A DNA stretch of 57,062 bases, taken from assembly GCA_964598425.1 (NCBI GenBank), contig CAZRBV010000019.1, positions 1 to 57,062 on the forward strand, given 5' to 3'. Position numbers and translations under genes: made by a program. Source of the DNA: UBA12567 sp964598425 (GTDB lineage Bacteria; Planctomycetota; Phycisphaerae; Phycisphaerales; SM1A02). This document shows positions 8,721 to 17,850 of this stretch, piece after piece; position 1 is the first letter of the stretch; the number at the start of each line of letters is the position of its first letter. The notes beneath the pieces were generated by a model. That model was not told the origin of the DNA and ran no database searches. It saw nothing but the letters and a program-made list of their open reading frames with translations.

Positions 8721-9631
8721 GTACCGTCGTTCCCGCCATCTCGATTCGAGGCGTGACGAAGCAGTTCGGGGACGTCACCGCAGTAGATGACCTGAATCTG
8801 GTTGTTCCGCCGGGATGCCTCATCGGATTCCTTGGCCCAAACGGGGCCGGCAAGAGCACGACGATCCGGATGATCATGTCGATCATCTATCCGGACACAG
8901 GTTCGGTCCAGGTCCTCGGTCGTACGGCGCTCGATGCCAAAGACCGCATCGGCTATCTCCCTGAAGAGCGTGGCCTCTACCGCCGAATGCGTGTTCACGC
9001 TTTTCTTCGCTACGTTGGGAGGCTCAAGGGTCTGTCGACCCGATCTGCCGACGAAGCCGCTGTTCGCTGGCTCGAACGGCTGGAGCTTCCCGAAGCGCTC
9101 ACGCGGCGATGCGAAGAACTCTCCAAAGGACAACAACAAAAGGTGCAATTCGTCGCCGCCGTCCTGCACGACCCCGATCTGATCGTGCTCGACGAACCAT
9201 TCTCGGGGCTCGATCCCGTCAATGCAGCACTGCTCTCTCGCGTCATCTGCGAAATGCACCAGTCGGGCAAGACCATCGTGTTCTCGACCCACGTGCTTCA
9301 CCAGGCAGAGCAGCTTTGCGATCGGATCTTCCTCATTGATCGCGGTGTCAAGCTTCTTGATGATGGCATCGAGGACATACGCGAGAAGTTTCGCGAGCGC
9401 ATCGTCAACGTCGAACTCGCAGATGGAACGAGCCTGCCAGCTATCCCCGGGACGCACATCCAAGGTGATGTGTCCAACGATCGCTTGGAGCTGCACGTCG
9501 ACGAAGGCGTCGATGAACAAGTCATCATGCGGCGCGTGATCGAAGCCGCCCGCGTTCGGGCAGTCTCGCTCCGAGACCCATCGCTCGACGACATCTTCAC
9601 TCGACTCGTCACTGAGGGCCACATGCCATGA
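8717..9631 (+). CDS. ABC transporter ATP-binding protein (NatA-like)
   Basis: The 304-residue protein is a standard ABC ATPase: Walker A GPNGAGKST at residues 40-48, signature LSKGQQQ at about 135-141, Walker B LIVLDEP at about 155-161, D-loop SGLD and the switch His192 (STH). After residue 215 it has a C-terminal extension typical of ABC-2 exporters of the NatA type (DUF4162-like). It energises the membrane partner encoded next, with which it overlaps by 4 bases. The upstream overlap with the LolA-like gene makes a three-gene unit. The substrate is not evident. Confidence 0.93.
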   Translation: MSTVVPAISIRGVTKQFGDVTAVDDLNLVVPPGCLIGFLGPNGAGKSTTIRMIMSIIYPDTGSVQVLGRTALDAKDRIGYLPEERGLYRRMRVHAFLRYVGRLKGLSTRSADEAAVRWLERLELPEALTRRCEELSKGQQQKVQFVAAVLHDPDLIVLDEPFSGLDPVNAALLSRVICEMHQSGKTIVFSTHVLHQAEQLCDRIFLIDRGVKLLDDGIEDIREKFRERIVNVELADGTSLPAIPGTHIQGDVSNDRLELHVDEGVDEQVIMRRVIEAARVRAVSLRDPSLDDIFTRLVTEGHMP

Positions 9632-10974
9632 ATCGCCTGCTGATTGTGGCCATTCGAGAATTCAGGCATACCGTCCTGACCAAGGCCTTTTTCATTGGAT
9701 CTGTTGTAGTGCCTGTCCTGATCGTCCTCATTTCGATCGGGGCGGAAGTGTTCCTGAAACCGAATATCCCACCGATGAAAGGACCGCTTGCGGTCATCGA
9801 TGGCAGCCACGCGCTCGTTGAGGCGCTCGCTGAGAACCTCGCGCAGCCAACGCCCAGATCCGCCACGCCATCGCAGCCCAACCAGCGAGCCGAAGAAGTG
9901 CTTGGCGCAGCGATTGAGGACGCGACCAGGCAGGCCGAGGCCCAATCGCGGCCCGACACGTCGCAGTTGGTCGTTGAGACGCGACCAGCGAGCGAGCTCG
10001 AATCCATCAAAATGGGCATTCGCGATGGAACCTGGGTCGGGGCCGTGGAAGTTCAAGCGGGGAGTCTCGAGCCTGATGCCCCGCAGGGTGGATCGGCCGT
10101 CATCTGGCTTGCGCCCGCAGCCGCGTCGAGCCATGTGGATCTTCTCACCAAGAGTACGCGACAAGCCGTTGTCGACGCTCGGCTCCGTGGCATGGACATG
10201 TCGCCAGAGATCATTCGCGCCGCAGTCGATCGCCCGTCGATCGAGACAATTCGCATCGGAAGCGAGGGTGGTGAGCAGAGCGAGTCCAAACTGACCCGCT
10301 ATCTCGTGCCGGTGGCCTTCATGGGTCTCATGTGGATTGTGGTGATGACCGGTGGCAACTACCTGTTGATGTCAACCATTGAAGAGAAGTCAACGAGGGT
10401 CATCGAAGTGTTGCTCAGCGCCACGAGCCCGACGGGGCTGCTTGGAGGCAAGATTCTAGGGTTCGCTGGCGTGTCAGCAGTCATGCTCGCGATGTACCTC
10501 ATCGTGGCCATCGTCATGCTCACACTCTTTGCCGCGCTGGACATCGTGTCTGTCGGAGATATTGTCCTCGGCGTCGCCTTCTTCGGGATCGCGTATCTGA
10601 TGATGGCCTCGATCATGGCAGGGATCGGCAGCGCTGTCAGTGATGTCACCGAAGCGCAGTCGCTGATGGGCCCCGCCATGCTGATTCTCATGTTGCCGCT
10701 CCTACTCATCCCAGTGATTACGGAAGATCCAAACGGCACCATCGGCGTTGTCGCCAGCTTCATTCCCCCGCTCTCACCGTATGTCATGGTGCTGCGTATT
10801 GCGGCCTCGCCCGAACCACTGCCGCTGCTTGAAGTTCTGGCGGCGCTCGCCTGGGCAGCAATCTGCGCAGGCGCCATGATCTGGGCAGCGGGGCGCATCT
10901 TCAGGGTCGGTGTGCTGATGCAGGGCAAGCCGCCCTCGCCGCTGGAATTGCTGCGATGGATCCGCTATCGGTAG
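9628..10974 (+). CDS. ABC-2 type transporter permease (NatB-like)
   Basis: The 448-residue protein has one N-terminal membrane segment (about 18-38), a large external domain of some 190 residues, and a block of five to six C-terminal membrane segments (from about residue 225 to 430). This is the NatB/ABC-2 membrane permease arrangement, and an ESKLTRYLVP segment precedes the second TM block. It forms the transmembrane part of the exporter with the preceding ATPase. The external domain contains a long Pro/Arg-rich and charged stretch near residues 75-130. The gene ends four bases from a convergent MFS gene, leaving no room for a separate terminator. Confidence 0.88.
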   Translation: MNRLLIVAIREFRHTVLTKAFFIGSVVVPVLIVLISIGAEVFLKPNIPPMKGPLAVIDGSHALVEALAENLAQPTPRSATPSQPNQRAEEVLGAAIEDATRQAEAQSRPDTSQLVVETRPASELESIKMGIRDGTWVGAVEVQAGSLEPDAPQGGSAVIWLAPAAASSHVDLLTKSTRQAVVDARLRGMDMSPEIIRAAVDRPSIETIRIGSEGGEQSESKLTRYLVPVAFMGLMWIVVMTGGNYLLMSTIEEKSTRVIEVLLSATSPTGLLGGKILGFAGVSAVMLAMYLIVAIVMLTLFAALDIVSVGDIVLGVAFFGIAYLMMASIMAGIGSAVSDVTEAQSLMGPAMLILMLPLLLIPVITEDPNGTIGVVASFIPPLSPYVMVLRIAASPEPLPLLEVLAALAWAAICAGAMIWAAGRIFRVGVLMQGKPPSPLELLRWIRYR

Positions 10975-10978
10975 CAGC

Positions 10979-12163
10979 TCACACACGCCGCGCGGCGACC
11001 GCAACGGCGGGAAGATTGAGCAGCACATATCCGGTTGCAAAGAGCAGGAGAACCGTCTGATACTCGGCCGCTCCCGAGTCACCGGTCAACATCACGCCTG
11101 CGCCAACAATGCCAATGAGGTACCCCAGCGACCCCATCGCATGCACGCCGCCCATGTCTACTGAACCACCCCCCGCGCGGCCAGCCACAATGAGCGTCGT
11201 TGGGTAGAGCCCGGCACCCGCGATGCCGAGCACAATGAGTACCAGCAGGACCGAAGTCATCGTCATCCAGGGTGCAGCCGCAATCGCTGCAAATGCCCCC
11301 CCATAGCCGATGACCGAAATCGCTCGCACCGGAATCGCACCTATTCGATCGGCGAGTAGTCCCGCAGGCCACGCTCCGATCGCCAGAATCGCCAGCGACA
11401 GTCCCACAGCAGCGCCAACGAAGCGGCTGGAACGATTCAGTTCATCCACCAGATACAAGGTCGCCGTCACCGACACCACGGCGCCGAGTGCTCGATCGCC
11501 AAAGGCAAAGGCAAGGGCTGGCCACAGTGGTCCCTTCCGCCCCGCGCGAGCCATTGCTTCGGCCACCCTCGCCTGACGCAGACCAATGCCCTCAAGCGGG
11601 CCGGACCACCCTGCTGCAGCAAGTGCCAGCACAAGGCACATCGCAGCTCCGATGAGAAACACGCCGCTGCCGATCGTCGGCCCGCTGACCCCGCCGATGA
11701 CAGCCCCAAACGCCAGTCCGAGCATGAGCGCAAGCCCGGCAGGCCCGAATCGACGACCGGCGCGGTTCTGGCTCCCGGCCTCAAGCAGGCCGAGCAGGAC
11801 GGCCAGCGAGAGCAGGTCCGCCATGCCTTCGACAACCCGAACACCCATCGCTGTGCCGAAGCCGATCGGGCTCCACAAGGCAATCAGGGCGAGGCCGTTG
11901 ACCATGGCCGCCCCAGCCACAAGGTGTCCGGGGCCGAATCGCGATTGCAGACTGCGCAGCATTGGAACCATCACGAAGGCGCCGACGAGCGAAGCTGCCA
12001 CGAACCAGTGCGCCGCAGATGGAGACACCCCCCAGCGATCCATGACGCCTGCCTTGAGCGCAAGGGGCACCATTGCGTCGGGCATCGCGGCGAGCCCGAC
12101 GAGCAGACACACCATGAGGACCGAACCTCGGCCACTTCTTGTCTCGGTTGAGGGCAATGACAT
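10979..12163 (-). CDS. MFS family transporter
   Basis: The 394-residue protein is hydrophobic throughout, with about 12 predicted membrane segments in two groups of six. The motif-A-like loop LLADRIGAIPVRAIS lies between segments 8 and 9, and LRSLQSRFGPGHLV between 2 and 3, as in major facilitator permeases. It probably sits in the inner membrane and exports or imports a small solute; the substrate is unknown. The start is put at ATG 12163 because GAGG lies 7 bases upstream; a GTG at 12169 is possible. It is divergent from the CoA-transferase gene. Confidence 0.85.
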   Translation of the reverse strand: MSLPSTETRSGRGSVLMVCLLVGLAAMPDAMVPLALKAGVMDRWGVSPSAAHWFVAASLVGAFVMVPMLRSLQSRFGPGHLVAGAAMVNGLALIALWSPIGFGTAMGVRVVEGMADLLSLAVLLGLLEAGSQNRAGRRFGPAGLALMLGLAFGAVIGGVSGPTIGSGVFLIGAAMCLVLALAAAGWSGPLEGIGLRQARVAEAMARAGRKGPLWPALAFAFGDRALGAVVSVTATLYLVDELNRSSRFVGAAVGLSLAILAIGAWPAGLLADRIGAIPVRAISVIGYGGAFAAIAAAPWMTMTSVLLVLIVLGIAGAGLYPTTLIVAGRAGGGSVDMGGVHAMGSLGYLIGIVGAGVMLTGDSGAAEYQTVLLLFATGYVLLNLPAVAVAARRV

Positions 12164-12281
12164 CGTCACCTCGCCATCCGCCCTCGCACGCTATCCTGCG
12201 GGTCGCTCGTGAGCACCGGCATGGTGTTGGATCCTTGGCTTACTGAGCTCCACTAAGACACGAAAACGCGATCGTACCACC

Positions 12282-12986
12282 ATGGCACAGAAGATCTTCT
12301 CCACGCCCGCTGAGGCCCTGCAAGGATTGCTTCGCAACGACATGACCGTAGCCGTCGGGGGATTTGGCCTGTGTGGTATTCCGGAGCAGTTGATCATCGC
12401 GCTTCGTGATTCCGGAGTCACCGGGCTGACCGCCGTCTCCAACAACGCTGGCGTCGATGAATGGGGGCTTGGGCTGCTCCTGCAATCGCGGCAGATTCGC
12501 AAAATGGTGAGCTCCTACGTTGGCGAAAACGCAGAGTTTGAACGACAGTTCCTCGCTGGAGAACTGGAATTGGAATTCACGCCCCAAGGGACGCTGGCCG
12601 AACGGATGAGAGCGGGAGGCGCCGGAATACCGGGCTTCTATACGCGAACAGGAGTCGGCACCATTGTTGCGGAAGGCAAAGAGCACCGAGACTTCGACGG
12701 GGACACCCATATTCTCGAATCTGGCATTCGAGCCGACCTTTCGCTGGTCAAAGCCTGGAAGGCCGATGAGTCCGGCAACCTGATCTACCGCAAGACGGCG
12801 AGGAACTTCAACCCCGCAGCAGCCATGTGCGGCGGTGTCACGGTCGCCGAAGTTGAGGAAATCGTCCCCACCGGCTCTCTGGACCCCGACGCGATTCACA
12901 CACCGGGTATCTACGTCAATCGGATCGTCCAGACCGACTCTGAGAAGCGGATTGAGCAGCGGACCACGTCTCCGTCCAGTTCCTGA
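12282..12986 (+). CDS. scoA: 3-oxoacid CoA-transferase, subunit A (alpha)
   Basis: The 234-residue protein matches the full length of subunit A of class I CoA-transferases. It shows the GGFGLCGIP glycine-rich motif at about residues 26-34, a VSNNAG motif and the GFYTRTGVGT segment. These enzymes move CoA from succinyl-CoA to an acetoacetate-like acid, and the active-site glutamate is on subunit B. No subunit B gene follows: the next gene is unrelated and no B-like sequence appears elsewhere in the window. It must pair with a subunit encoded elsewhere, or it has another role. Confidence 0.9.
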   Translation: MAQKIFSTPAEALQGLLRNDMTVAVGGFGLCGIPEQLIIALRDSGVTGLTAVSNNAGVDEWGLGLLLQSRQIRKMVSSYVGENAEFERQFLAGELELEFTPQGTLAERMRAGGAGIPGFYTRTGVGTIVAEGKEHRDFDGDTHILESGIRADLSLVKAWKADESGNLIYRKTARNFNPAAAMCGGVTVAEVEEIVPTGSLDPDAIHTPGIYVNRIVQTDSEKRIEQRTTSPSSS

Positions 12987-12998
12987 GCCCTTCAGCGG

Positions 12999-13004
12999 TA
13001 CAAT
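12999..13004 (+). promoter_or_regulatory. Candidate -10 element before the secretion operon
   Basis: TACAAT lies in the 150-base gap between the CoA-transferase gene and the first gene of the type II secretion operon. A clear -35 is not visible. If used, it would give a leader of about 125 bases. Low confidence. Confidence 0.25.
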
Positions 13005-13136
13005 CTCGCCGCGGCGGGGTACATTCCTGCCATAAACGTTGCAGCGGCTCGTTGGAGCCAACCCTCGGCGGTAGATTCCGCCCGCTTTCACCAACACGTT
13101 CACAGACACCGCTCAGAGAGCCTGGAGAACCGCATC

Positions 13137-14462
13137 ATGCCCCGCCACCACCTACTCCGCCGCATCGCCGCCTGCGCCGTGCTCTGGATAGCACCAACCG
13201 CGTTCGGCCAAGGCCTCGGAACGTTGCCGGAGATTATGAAGCCCGAGTACTTCAGCCGGGACCTGCTGCTGTTCATTGAGGGGCTCAGTCTGACCGACGA
13301 GCAAGCTGCGATTTCTGAGATGATCTTCAAGGACTATGAGCGGAGTTTCCAGGCCGGGCTCGACGGCATGAACGACAATGTCACCGCTGTAGCTGAAACT
13401 ATCGAGCAGCACGGCGATGACAAGCGGGCCATCGTGACCGCAGTACTCTCCCCAATTCAGGATTGGGCCAGGCAGCGAGATGTCCTGGGCCGCCAGCTCA
13501 TCGAGAATATCCGAATCATCCTCGACGCTGAACAGCAGGCAGCCTGGACCTCATTTACACGACGACTTGAGCGAGAGAAGTATCTCCCGGATGGCACGCT
13601 CTCTGGCGAAATGACCAACATCGAGCACGTTCTCCGCGATCTGAACATTCAACCTGCCGAAGGATCGGCACTCGCCGAGGCCTTTTACAACTGGGATCTC
13701 ACCCTTGCAGAGGCGTTGATTCGTCGAGCCGAGGCTACTTCACAGGGATTCAATATCCTCGAGCAGATCGAGAGCGATACCGCGAGCCAGCAGGACGTTG
13801 AACGACGGCGCGCCGAACTCAGGGCACGCATCGAAATCCGGGACATCAACGACGCAACGATCGAACACATGACTTCCCTCCTCGGGGAGCATGGACCTGT
13901 CTTCCGCCAGGAAGCGCTGAAGCGGGGGTATGGCGGCGTGTTCCGGACAACCCCTGTGCAGAGACTCTTCGTCGCCGCACTTGAGAGTGAACAGGTCACC
14001 TCGGATGCAGTGCTGCTCGAGGCAGTGAATGCCTTGTACGGCGATTACCTGGCCGAGCTCGGCGATATCAATCGCCACCTGCTTGCCACCACCCGGTCAT
14101 TCGAGCCTGAACTCGAAGCCATGAAAATCGATAACCGCCTTCGCCGGGCACAAGGCGAGAGCAGGGTCAAGATCGACGACCCGATTCGGCCACTCAAGCA
14201 GAAGCGCCGCGAGCTGGGCATCAAGTACGCCCAGCTGCTCCGCGACCTCCTCGGAGATGACATCTTTGCCACTCTTGACGGCGCAGCACGGTTCATTCCT
14301 CGTGAACGAAAGCCGCGAGACGAGAACGCGGATGGCCCTGCCGGCGGATCGATCAAGGCGTCGGGACAGGTACGTCCGGGTGGCCCCGGCGACTTCCTCG
14401 GCAAGAAGCAAGGTGGCCATCAGCCCTCCAAGCCCAGCGGACTCTCAGGAGGCAACAACTGA
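13137..14462 (+). CDS. Exported helical protein, first gene of the T2SS operon
   Basis: The 441-residue protein has a signal peptide (HHLLRRIAACAVLWIAPTAFGQ) and is otherwise highly charged and helical. It has a motif resembling the LTxxQ segment of Spy/CpxP-type periplasmic proteins (LSLTDEQAAISEMI, about residue 50) and several coiled-coil-like stretches (for example residues 205-245). The C-terminus is Gly/Pro/Lys-rich. I do not recognise a family. GGAGA lies a dozen bases before the ATG. The stop is two bases from the gspE start, so it is probably part of the secretion operon and may be a periplasmic chaperone or assembly factor; that role is inference. Confidence 0.6.
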   Translation: MPRHHLLRRIAACAVLWIAPTAFGQGLGTLPEIMKPEYFSRDLLLFIEGLSLTDEQAAISEMIFKDYERSFQAGLDGMNDNVTAVAETIEQHGDDKRAIVTAVLSPIQDWARQRDVLGRQLIENIRIILDAEQQAAWTSFTRRLEREKYLPDGTLSGEMTNIEHVLRDLNIQPAEGSALAEAFYNWDLTLAEALIRRAEATSQGFNILEQIESDTASQQDVERRRAELRARIEIRDINDATIEHMTSLLGEHGPVFRQEALKRGYGGVFRTTPVQRLFVAALESEQVTSDAVLLEAVNALYGDYLAELGDINRHLLATTRSFEPELEAMKIDNRLRRAQGESRVKIDDPIRPLKQKRRELGIKYAQLLRDLLGDDIFATLDGAARFIPRERKPRDENADGPAGGSIKASGQVRPGGPGDFLGKKQGGHQPSKPSGLSGGNN

Positions 14463-14464
14463 GT

Positions 14465-16123
14465 ATGGATCGCGAGCCAACGCAACTCAACGAGACCGTT
14501 GAAGTCGACGATATTGAAGAGACGCTGACTGCCAGCCGAACCATCGATGAGGAGGCCGCAGCCATCCGGGAGCGGGCCGGCCTGCTCGGCCTCACGTGGC
14601 ATGAGCGACCCGTCGAAGTCCAGCAGCATGCGATCGATCTGGTTGACCCAGATGTCGCCGTACGGCTCCGAGTCGTACCGATCGAGCTCCGGGATGACCG
14701 GCTGATACTGGCAATGTTCGATCCGCTGGATACCGAAGCTGCCGACGAGATTGCCGTGCTGACCGGATGCGTTGTCGAACGCGAAGGCATGGAGCCAGGC
14801 ATTTTCGCCGAGCTGCTTCGGATGCATTACGGCACCACCGCTTCAAAGATGGCTGATCTCCTCGGCGGGCAGACCGATGCCGATGACTCCGACGCAGAGC
14901 ACAATCTGGCGGCTTTCGAAACTGACGACATTCACCGGATGGCAGAGGAGCCCACCCTTGTCAATCTGGTGAATCTGGTACTGATCGAGGCCATTCAATC
15001 GCGAACGAGCGATGTCCACGTCGAGCCATTCGAGGAAGAATTGACCGTTCGGTACAGAATTGACGGCGTACTGCACATGCAGCCACCGCCTCCCAAGCAT
15101 CTGCAACCCGCACTCATCGGCCGCATCAAGATTATGGCAGGCATGAATATCGCCGAGCGATATGTGCCTCAGGACGGAAAGATTTCCCTTCGATATGAAG
15201 GTCGCAAGATCGATATCCGCGTGTCAACCGTTCCGACGCTCTATGGCGAATCGGTCGTCATGCGTATTCTCGACAAAAGCCAGCTTCGGCTTGATTTCGA
15301 TACGCTCGGTTTGCGGCCCGAACTCCAACGTGACATGGATCGCCTTCTGTCGAAACCACACGGCATCCTTCTCAATACAGGGCCGACCGGTTCCGGCAAG
15401 ACTACAACGCTCTACGCCTCACTCACTCGGATCTTTGACCCGAGCAAGAAGATCATCACGATCGAAGATCCCGTCGAGTACGAACTCCAGGGAATCAACC
15501 AGATCCCGGTAAACGCGAAGCGGGGATTGACGTTCGCCTCTGGCCTGCGATCCATTCTTCGTCAGGACCCGGACATCGTACTTGTCGGCGAAATCCGCGA
15601 TGGCGAAACCGCAGACATCGCCATTCGATCCGCGCTCACAGGACACCTCATCCTGTCAACCCTGCATACAAATGACGCCATCAGTTCGGTAGGCCGCCTG
15701 ATCGACATGGGTGCCGAGCCATATCTGGTCGCGTCGGTGCTGGAGGGCCTGCTCGCTCAACGGCTCGGAAAGCGAATCTGCGAGTACTGCCGCGTCCAGA
15801 TCCCCATGCCCGAAGATGTCGCAGCCCGAATTCGGCCAGCGGAACGCGAGAAATTCGAGGGCAAGATCTGGACTGGGAAGGGTTGCGAAAAGTGCAATGG
15901 AAGCGGATATCGCGGCCGCGTCGGATTCTTTGAGCTTCTTCGCATTGGCGGCGACCTTCGACAGGCGATCGCCAGTGAGGCAAGTGCCGCGGCCCTCACC
16001 CAAAGCCTGCCGGATGATTTTCGCACGATGCGAGAAGACGGTATGTCCCGCGCCATCGAGGGCGTCACGACTGTCCCCGAAGTGCTGCGAGCAACGCAGG
16101 ACGCCGAGGAAGTCTACGAGTAG
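14465..16123 (+). CDS. gspE: Type II secretion ATPase GspE
   Basis: The 552-residue protein is a GspE/PilB-type assembly ATPase. An N-terminal MshEN-like domain covers about residues 30-125. The ATPase core has Walker A GPTGSGKT at 306-313, an Asp box (ITIEDPVEYE, 331-340), Walker B DPDIVLVGEIRD (368-379) and a His box (GHLILSTLHTND). A tetracysteine zinc site follows (CEYC about 439-442, CEKC 474-477), as in GspE. It powers pseudopilus assembly at the cytoplasmic face of the inner membrane. gspF follows 20 bases later. Confidence 0.96.
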   Translation: MDREPTQLNETVEVDDIEETLTASRTIDEEAAAIRERAGLLGLTWHERPVEVQQHAIDLVDPDVAVRLRVVPIELRDDRLILAMFDPLDTEAADEIAVLTGCVVEREGMEPGIFAELLRMHYGTTASKMADLLGGQTDADDSDAEHNLAAFETDDIHRMAEEPTLVNLVNLVLIEAIQSRTSDVHVEPFEEELTVRYRIDGVLHMQPPPPKHLQPALIGRIKIMAGMNIAERYVPQDGKISLRYEGRKIDIRVSTVPTLYGESVVMRILDKSQLRLDFDTLGLRPELQRDMDRLLSKPHGILLNTGPTGSGKTTTLYASLTRIFDPSKKIITIEDPVEYELQGINQIPVNAKRGLTFASGLRSILRQDPDIVLVGEIRDGETADIAIRSALTGHLILSTLHTNDAISSVGRLIDMGAEPYLVASVLEGLLAQRLGKRICEYCRVQIPMPEDVAARIRPAEREKFEGKIWTGKGCEKCNGSGYRGRVGFFELLRIGGDLRQAIASEASAAALTQSLPDDFRTMREDGMSRAIEGVTTVPEVLRATQDAEEVYE

Positions 16124-16143
16124 CCTCCGGAGTAGCCCCCCCG

Positions 16144-17376
16144 ATGCCGTCCTTCCAATACGAAGCTGTCACCAACACAGGCAAACCACGCCGCGGTGTC
16201 ATTCAAGCAGCGAATCGTGCAGCTGCCACGCGAGCACTGCTCCAACGTGGCGAAACGGCGACATCGTTGATCGCGGCATCGGACAGAGGCGCCCCAACCA
16301 GTATCCGCGACGGCCGATCCGCACACTCAAGACGTCCCTCGATCAAACGAATTGAAGTCGCCACGATGATTCGCGAATTGGCAACCGCGCTGGAAGCTGG
16401 ACTTCCGCTCGTCCAGTCACTGCACACGATGCGCCGTCAAGCGACTGGACGAGGCGCCCCCGCCATTCTCGACCACCTGATCGAGCGAGTTGAAGCTGGC
16501 GAACCACTGCACAAGGCTGCGGTCTCGTACGGCGCGCCGTTCGATGATCTCATGTGCGGCATGCTGCGAGCTGCCGATGCCTCGGGCGAGAGCAGCATTG
16601 TGCTGCATCAACTGGCTGACCTTCTTGATCGAAGCATCGAGCTGCGGCGAGAGGTACTCGGAGCAATTTTCTATCCGATGATCATCGCCGCCCTCATTCT
16701 TGTGAGTGCCATCATCCTCGTGACCGTGCTCATACCACGACTGATGGAACCTTTGATCGCCGCAGGCGTCAAACAGTTACCTCTCCCAACCCGCATCATC
16801 CTCGACACATCCAATTTCGTCACAGACTGGTGGATCGTGTGCATTGCGATGATCATTGCGGCCGCCTTCGTCTGGAAGTCGTGGATCAAGACTTCAGAGA
16901 ATCGACTTCGATGGGACACGTGGAAACTCAAGGTCCCCGTACTCGGACGACTCCTTCGCGATGTCGCCGTTGCCCGATTCACGCGCACCATGGGAACATT
17001 GTCCTCAGCTGGCCTGCCACTGCTGGAGTGTCTGAACATCACACGCGACACACTGGTCAATACCGCCATGATGCGTGCCATCGATGAGGTACAAACCCAA
17101 GTCACCGAAGGGCGTCCGCTTGCCGAACCCCTTGAGCGTTCGGGGCTCTTTCCCCCCTTGCTGATTCAGGTCGTCAACCTCGGCGAGCGATCGGGGCGCC
17201 TTGAGAAGATGCTCTCGCACGCAGCAAATGCCTTTGACCGGCAAGTCGGCATATCAATCAAGATCTTCACGAAAGCGTTCCCGCCTCTTCTCATCATCAT
17301 CATGGCCTGCCTGGGTGGATTCGTGCTGGCAGCCATTCTCCTGCCACTCCTGGAACTTCAGAACATCGCCGGATGA
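16144..17376 (+). CDS. gspF: Type II secretion inner-membrane platform protein GspF
   Basis: The 410-residue protein has the GspF/PilC layout: two homologous cytoplasmic four-helix domains (about residues 70-190 and 275-385), each followed by membrane helices (about 178-205, 225-245 and 378-405). The repeated motifs AGLPLVQSLHTM (about 84) and AGLPLLECLNIT (about 290) show the duplication. The first 60 residues hold the SFQYEAVTNTGKPRRGVI segment typical of the family. It organises the inner-membrane platform with GspE and GspL. No strong ribosome site is seen, but the gene lies 20 bases after gspE. Confidence 0.95.
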   Translation: MPSFQYEAVTNTGKPRRGVIQAANRAAATRALLQRGETATSLIAASDRGAPTSIRDGRSAHSRRPSIKRIEVATMIRELATALEAGLPLVQSLHTMRRQATGRGAPAILDHLIERVEAGEPLHKAAVSYGAPFDDLMCGMLRAADASGESSIVLHQLADLLDRSIELRREVLGAIFYPMIIAALILVSAIILVTVLIPRLMEPLIAAGVKQLPLPTRIILDTSNFVTDWWIVCIAMIIAAAFVWKSWIKTSENRLRWDTWKLKVPVLGRLLRDVAVARFTRTMGTLSSAGLPLLECLNITRDTLVNTAMMRAIDEVQTQVTEGRPLAEPLERSGLFPPLLIQVVNLGERSGRLEKMLSHAANAFDRQVGISIKIFTKAFPPLLIIIMACLGGFVLAAILLPLLELQNIAG

Positions 17377-17405
17377 CACTCCGTCCCGCGCCGAGGAACT
17401 TCACC

Positions 17406-17846
17406 ATGCATACCACGCCAACACGTCACCTCCGCCGGGCCCGCCGGGGGTTCACCACAATTGAAGTCATCGTCATCGTGACGATCCTGGCCCTTCTCAT
17501 GACGGTCGTAGCGACCAATGTCCTGCCCACGCTTGGGAAAGGCCAGTCGAAGATCGCTCAAGCGCAGGCTGCCAAGTTGCATCAGGCGCTCGTGGCGTAT
17601 CTCATCGATACCAATCAACCCATGCCCGAAGACAACTTTGACCTGACAATTCTGACATTGAGGCCGGACGAAGGCGGCGGCCCGGGAGGCCCATACCTTC
17701 CCAAGCGAACCGATGTGTTCGATCCATGGGAGAATCCCTTCGTCGTTGTCGTGCCGGGCGAAATCAACGCTGACTTTGACATTCTCTCACTTGGCGCCGA
17801 TGGTGCCCCCGGCGGAGAACAAGCCAACGCGGACATCACCCAGTAG
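17406..17846 (+). CDS. gspG: Major pseudopilin GspG
   Basis: The 146-residue pseudopilin has the prepilin peptidase site RRG^FTTIE (Glu at +5), a hydrophobic helix IEVIVIVTILALLMTVVA, and a C-terminal domain with the GspG signature DPWENP and FDILSLGADG. It forms the body of the pseudopilus. The ATG at 17406 has GAGGA eight bases upstream and is preferred over ATG 17373, which overlaps the gspF stop. The expected prepilin peptidase gene is not in this window. Confidence 0.94.
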   Translation: MHTTPTRHLRRARRGFTTIEVIVIVTILALLMTVVATNVLPTLGKGQSKIAQAQAAKLHQALVAYLIDTNQPMPEDNFDLTILTLRPDEGGGPGGPYLPKRTDVFDPWENPFVVVVPGEINADFDILSLGADGAPGGEQANADITQ

Positions 17847-17850
17847 CGTC

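Noticed and set aside
13720..14080. Antisense frames opposite the first T2SS gene
   Set aside because: No family motifs, no ribosome sites, and the plus-strand gene has a signal peptide and operon position.
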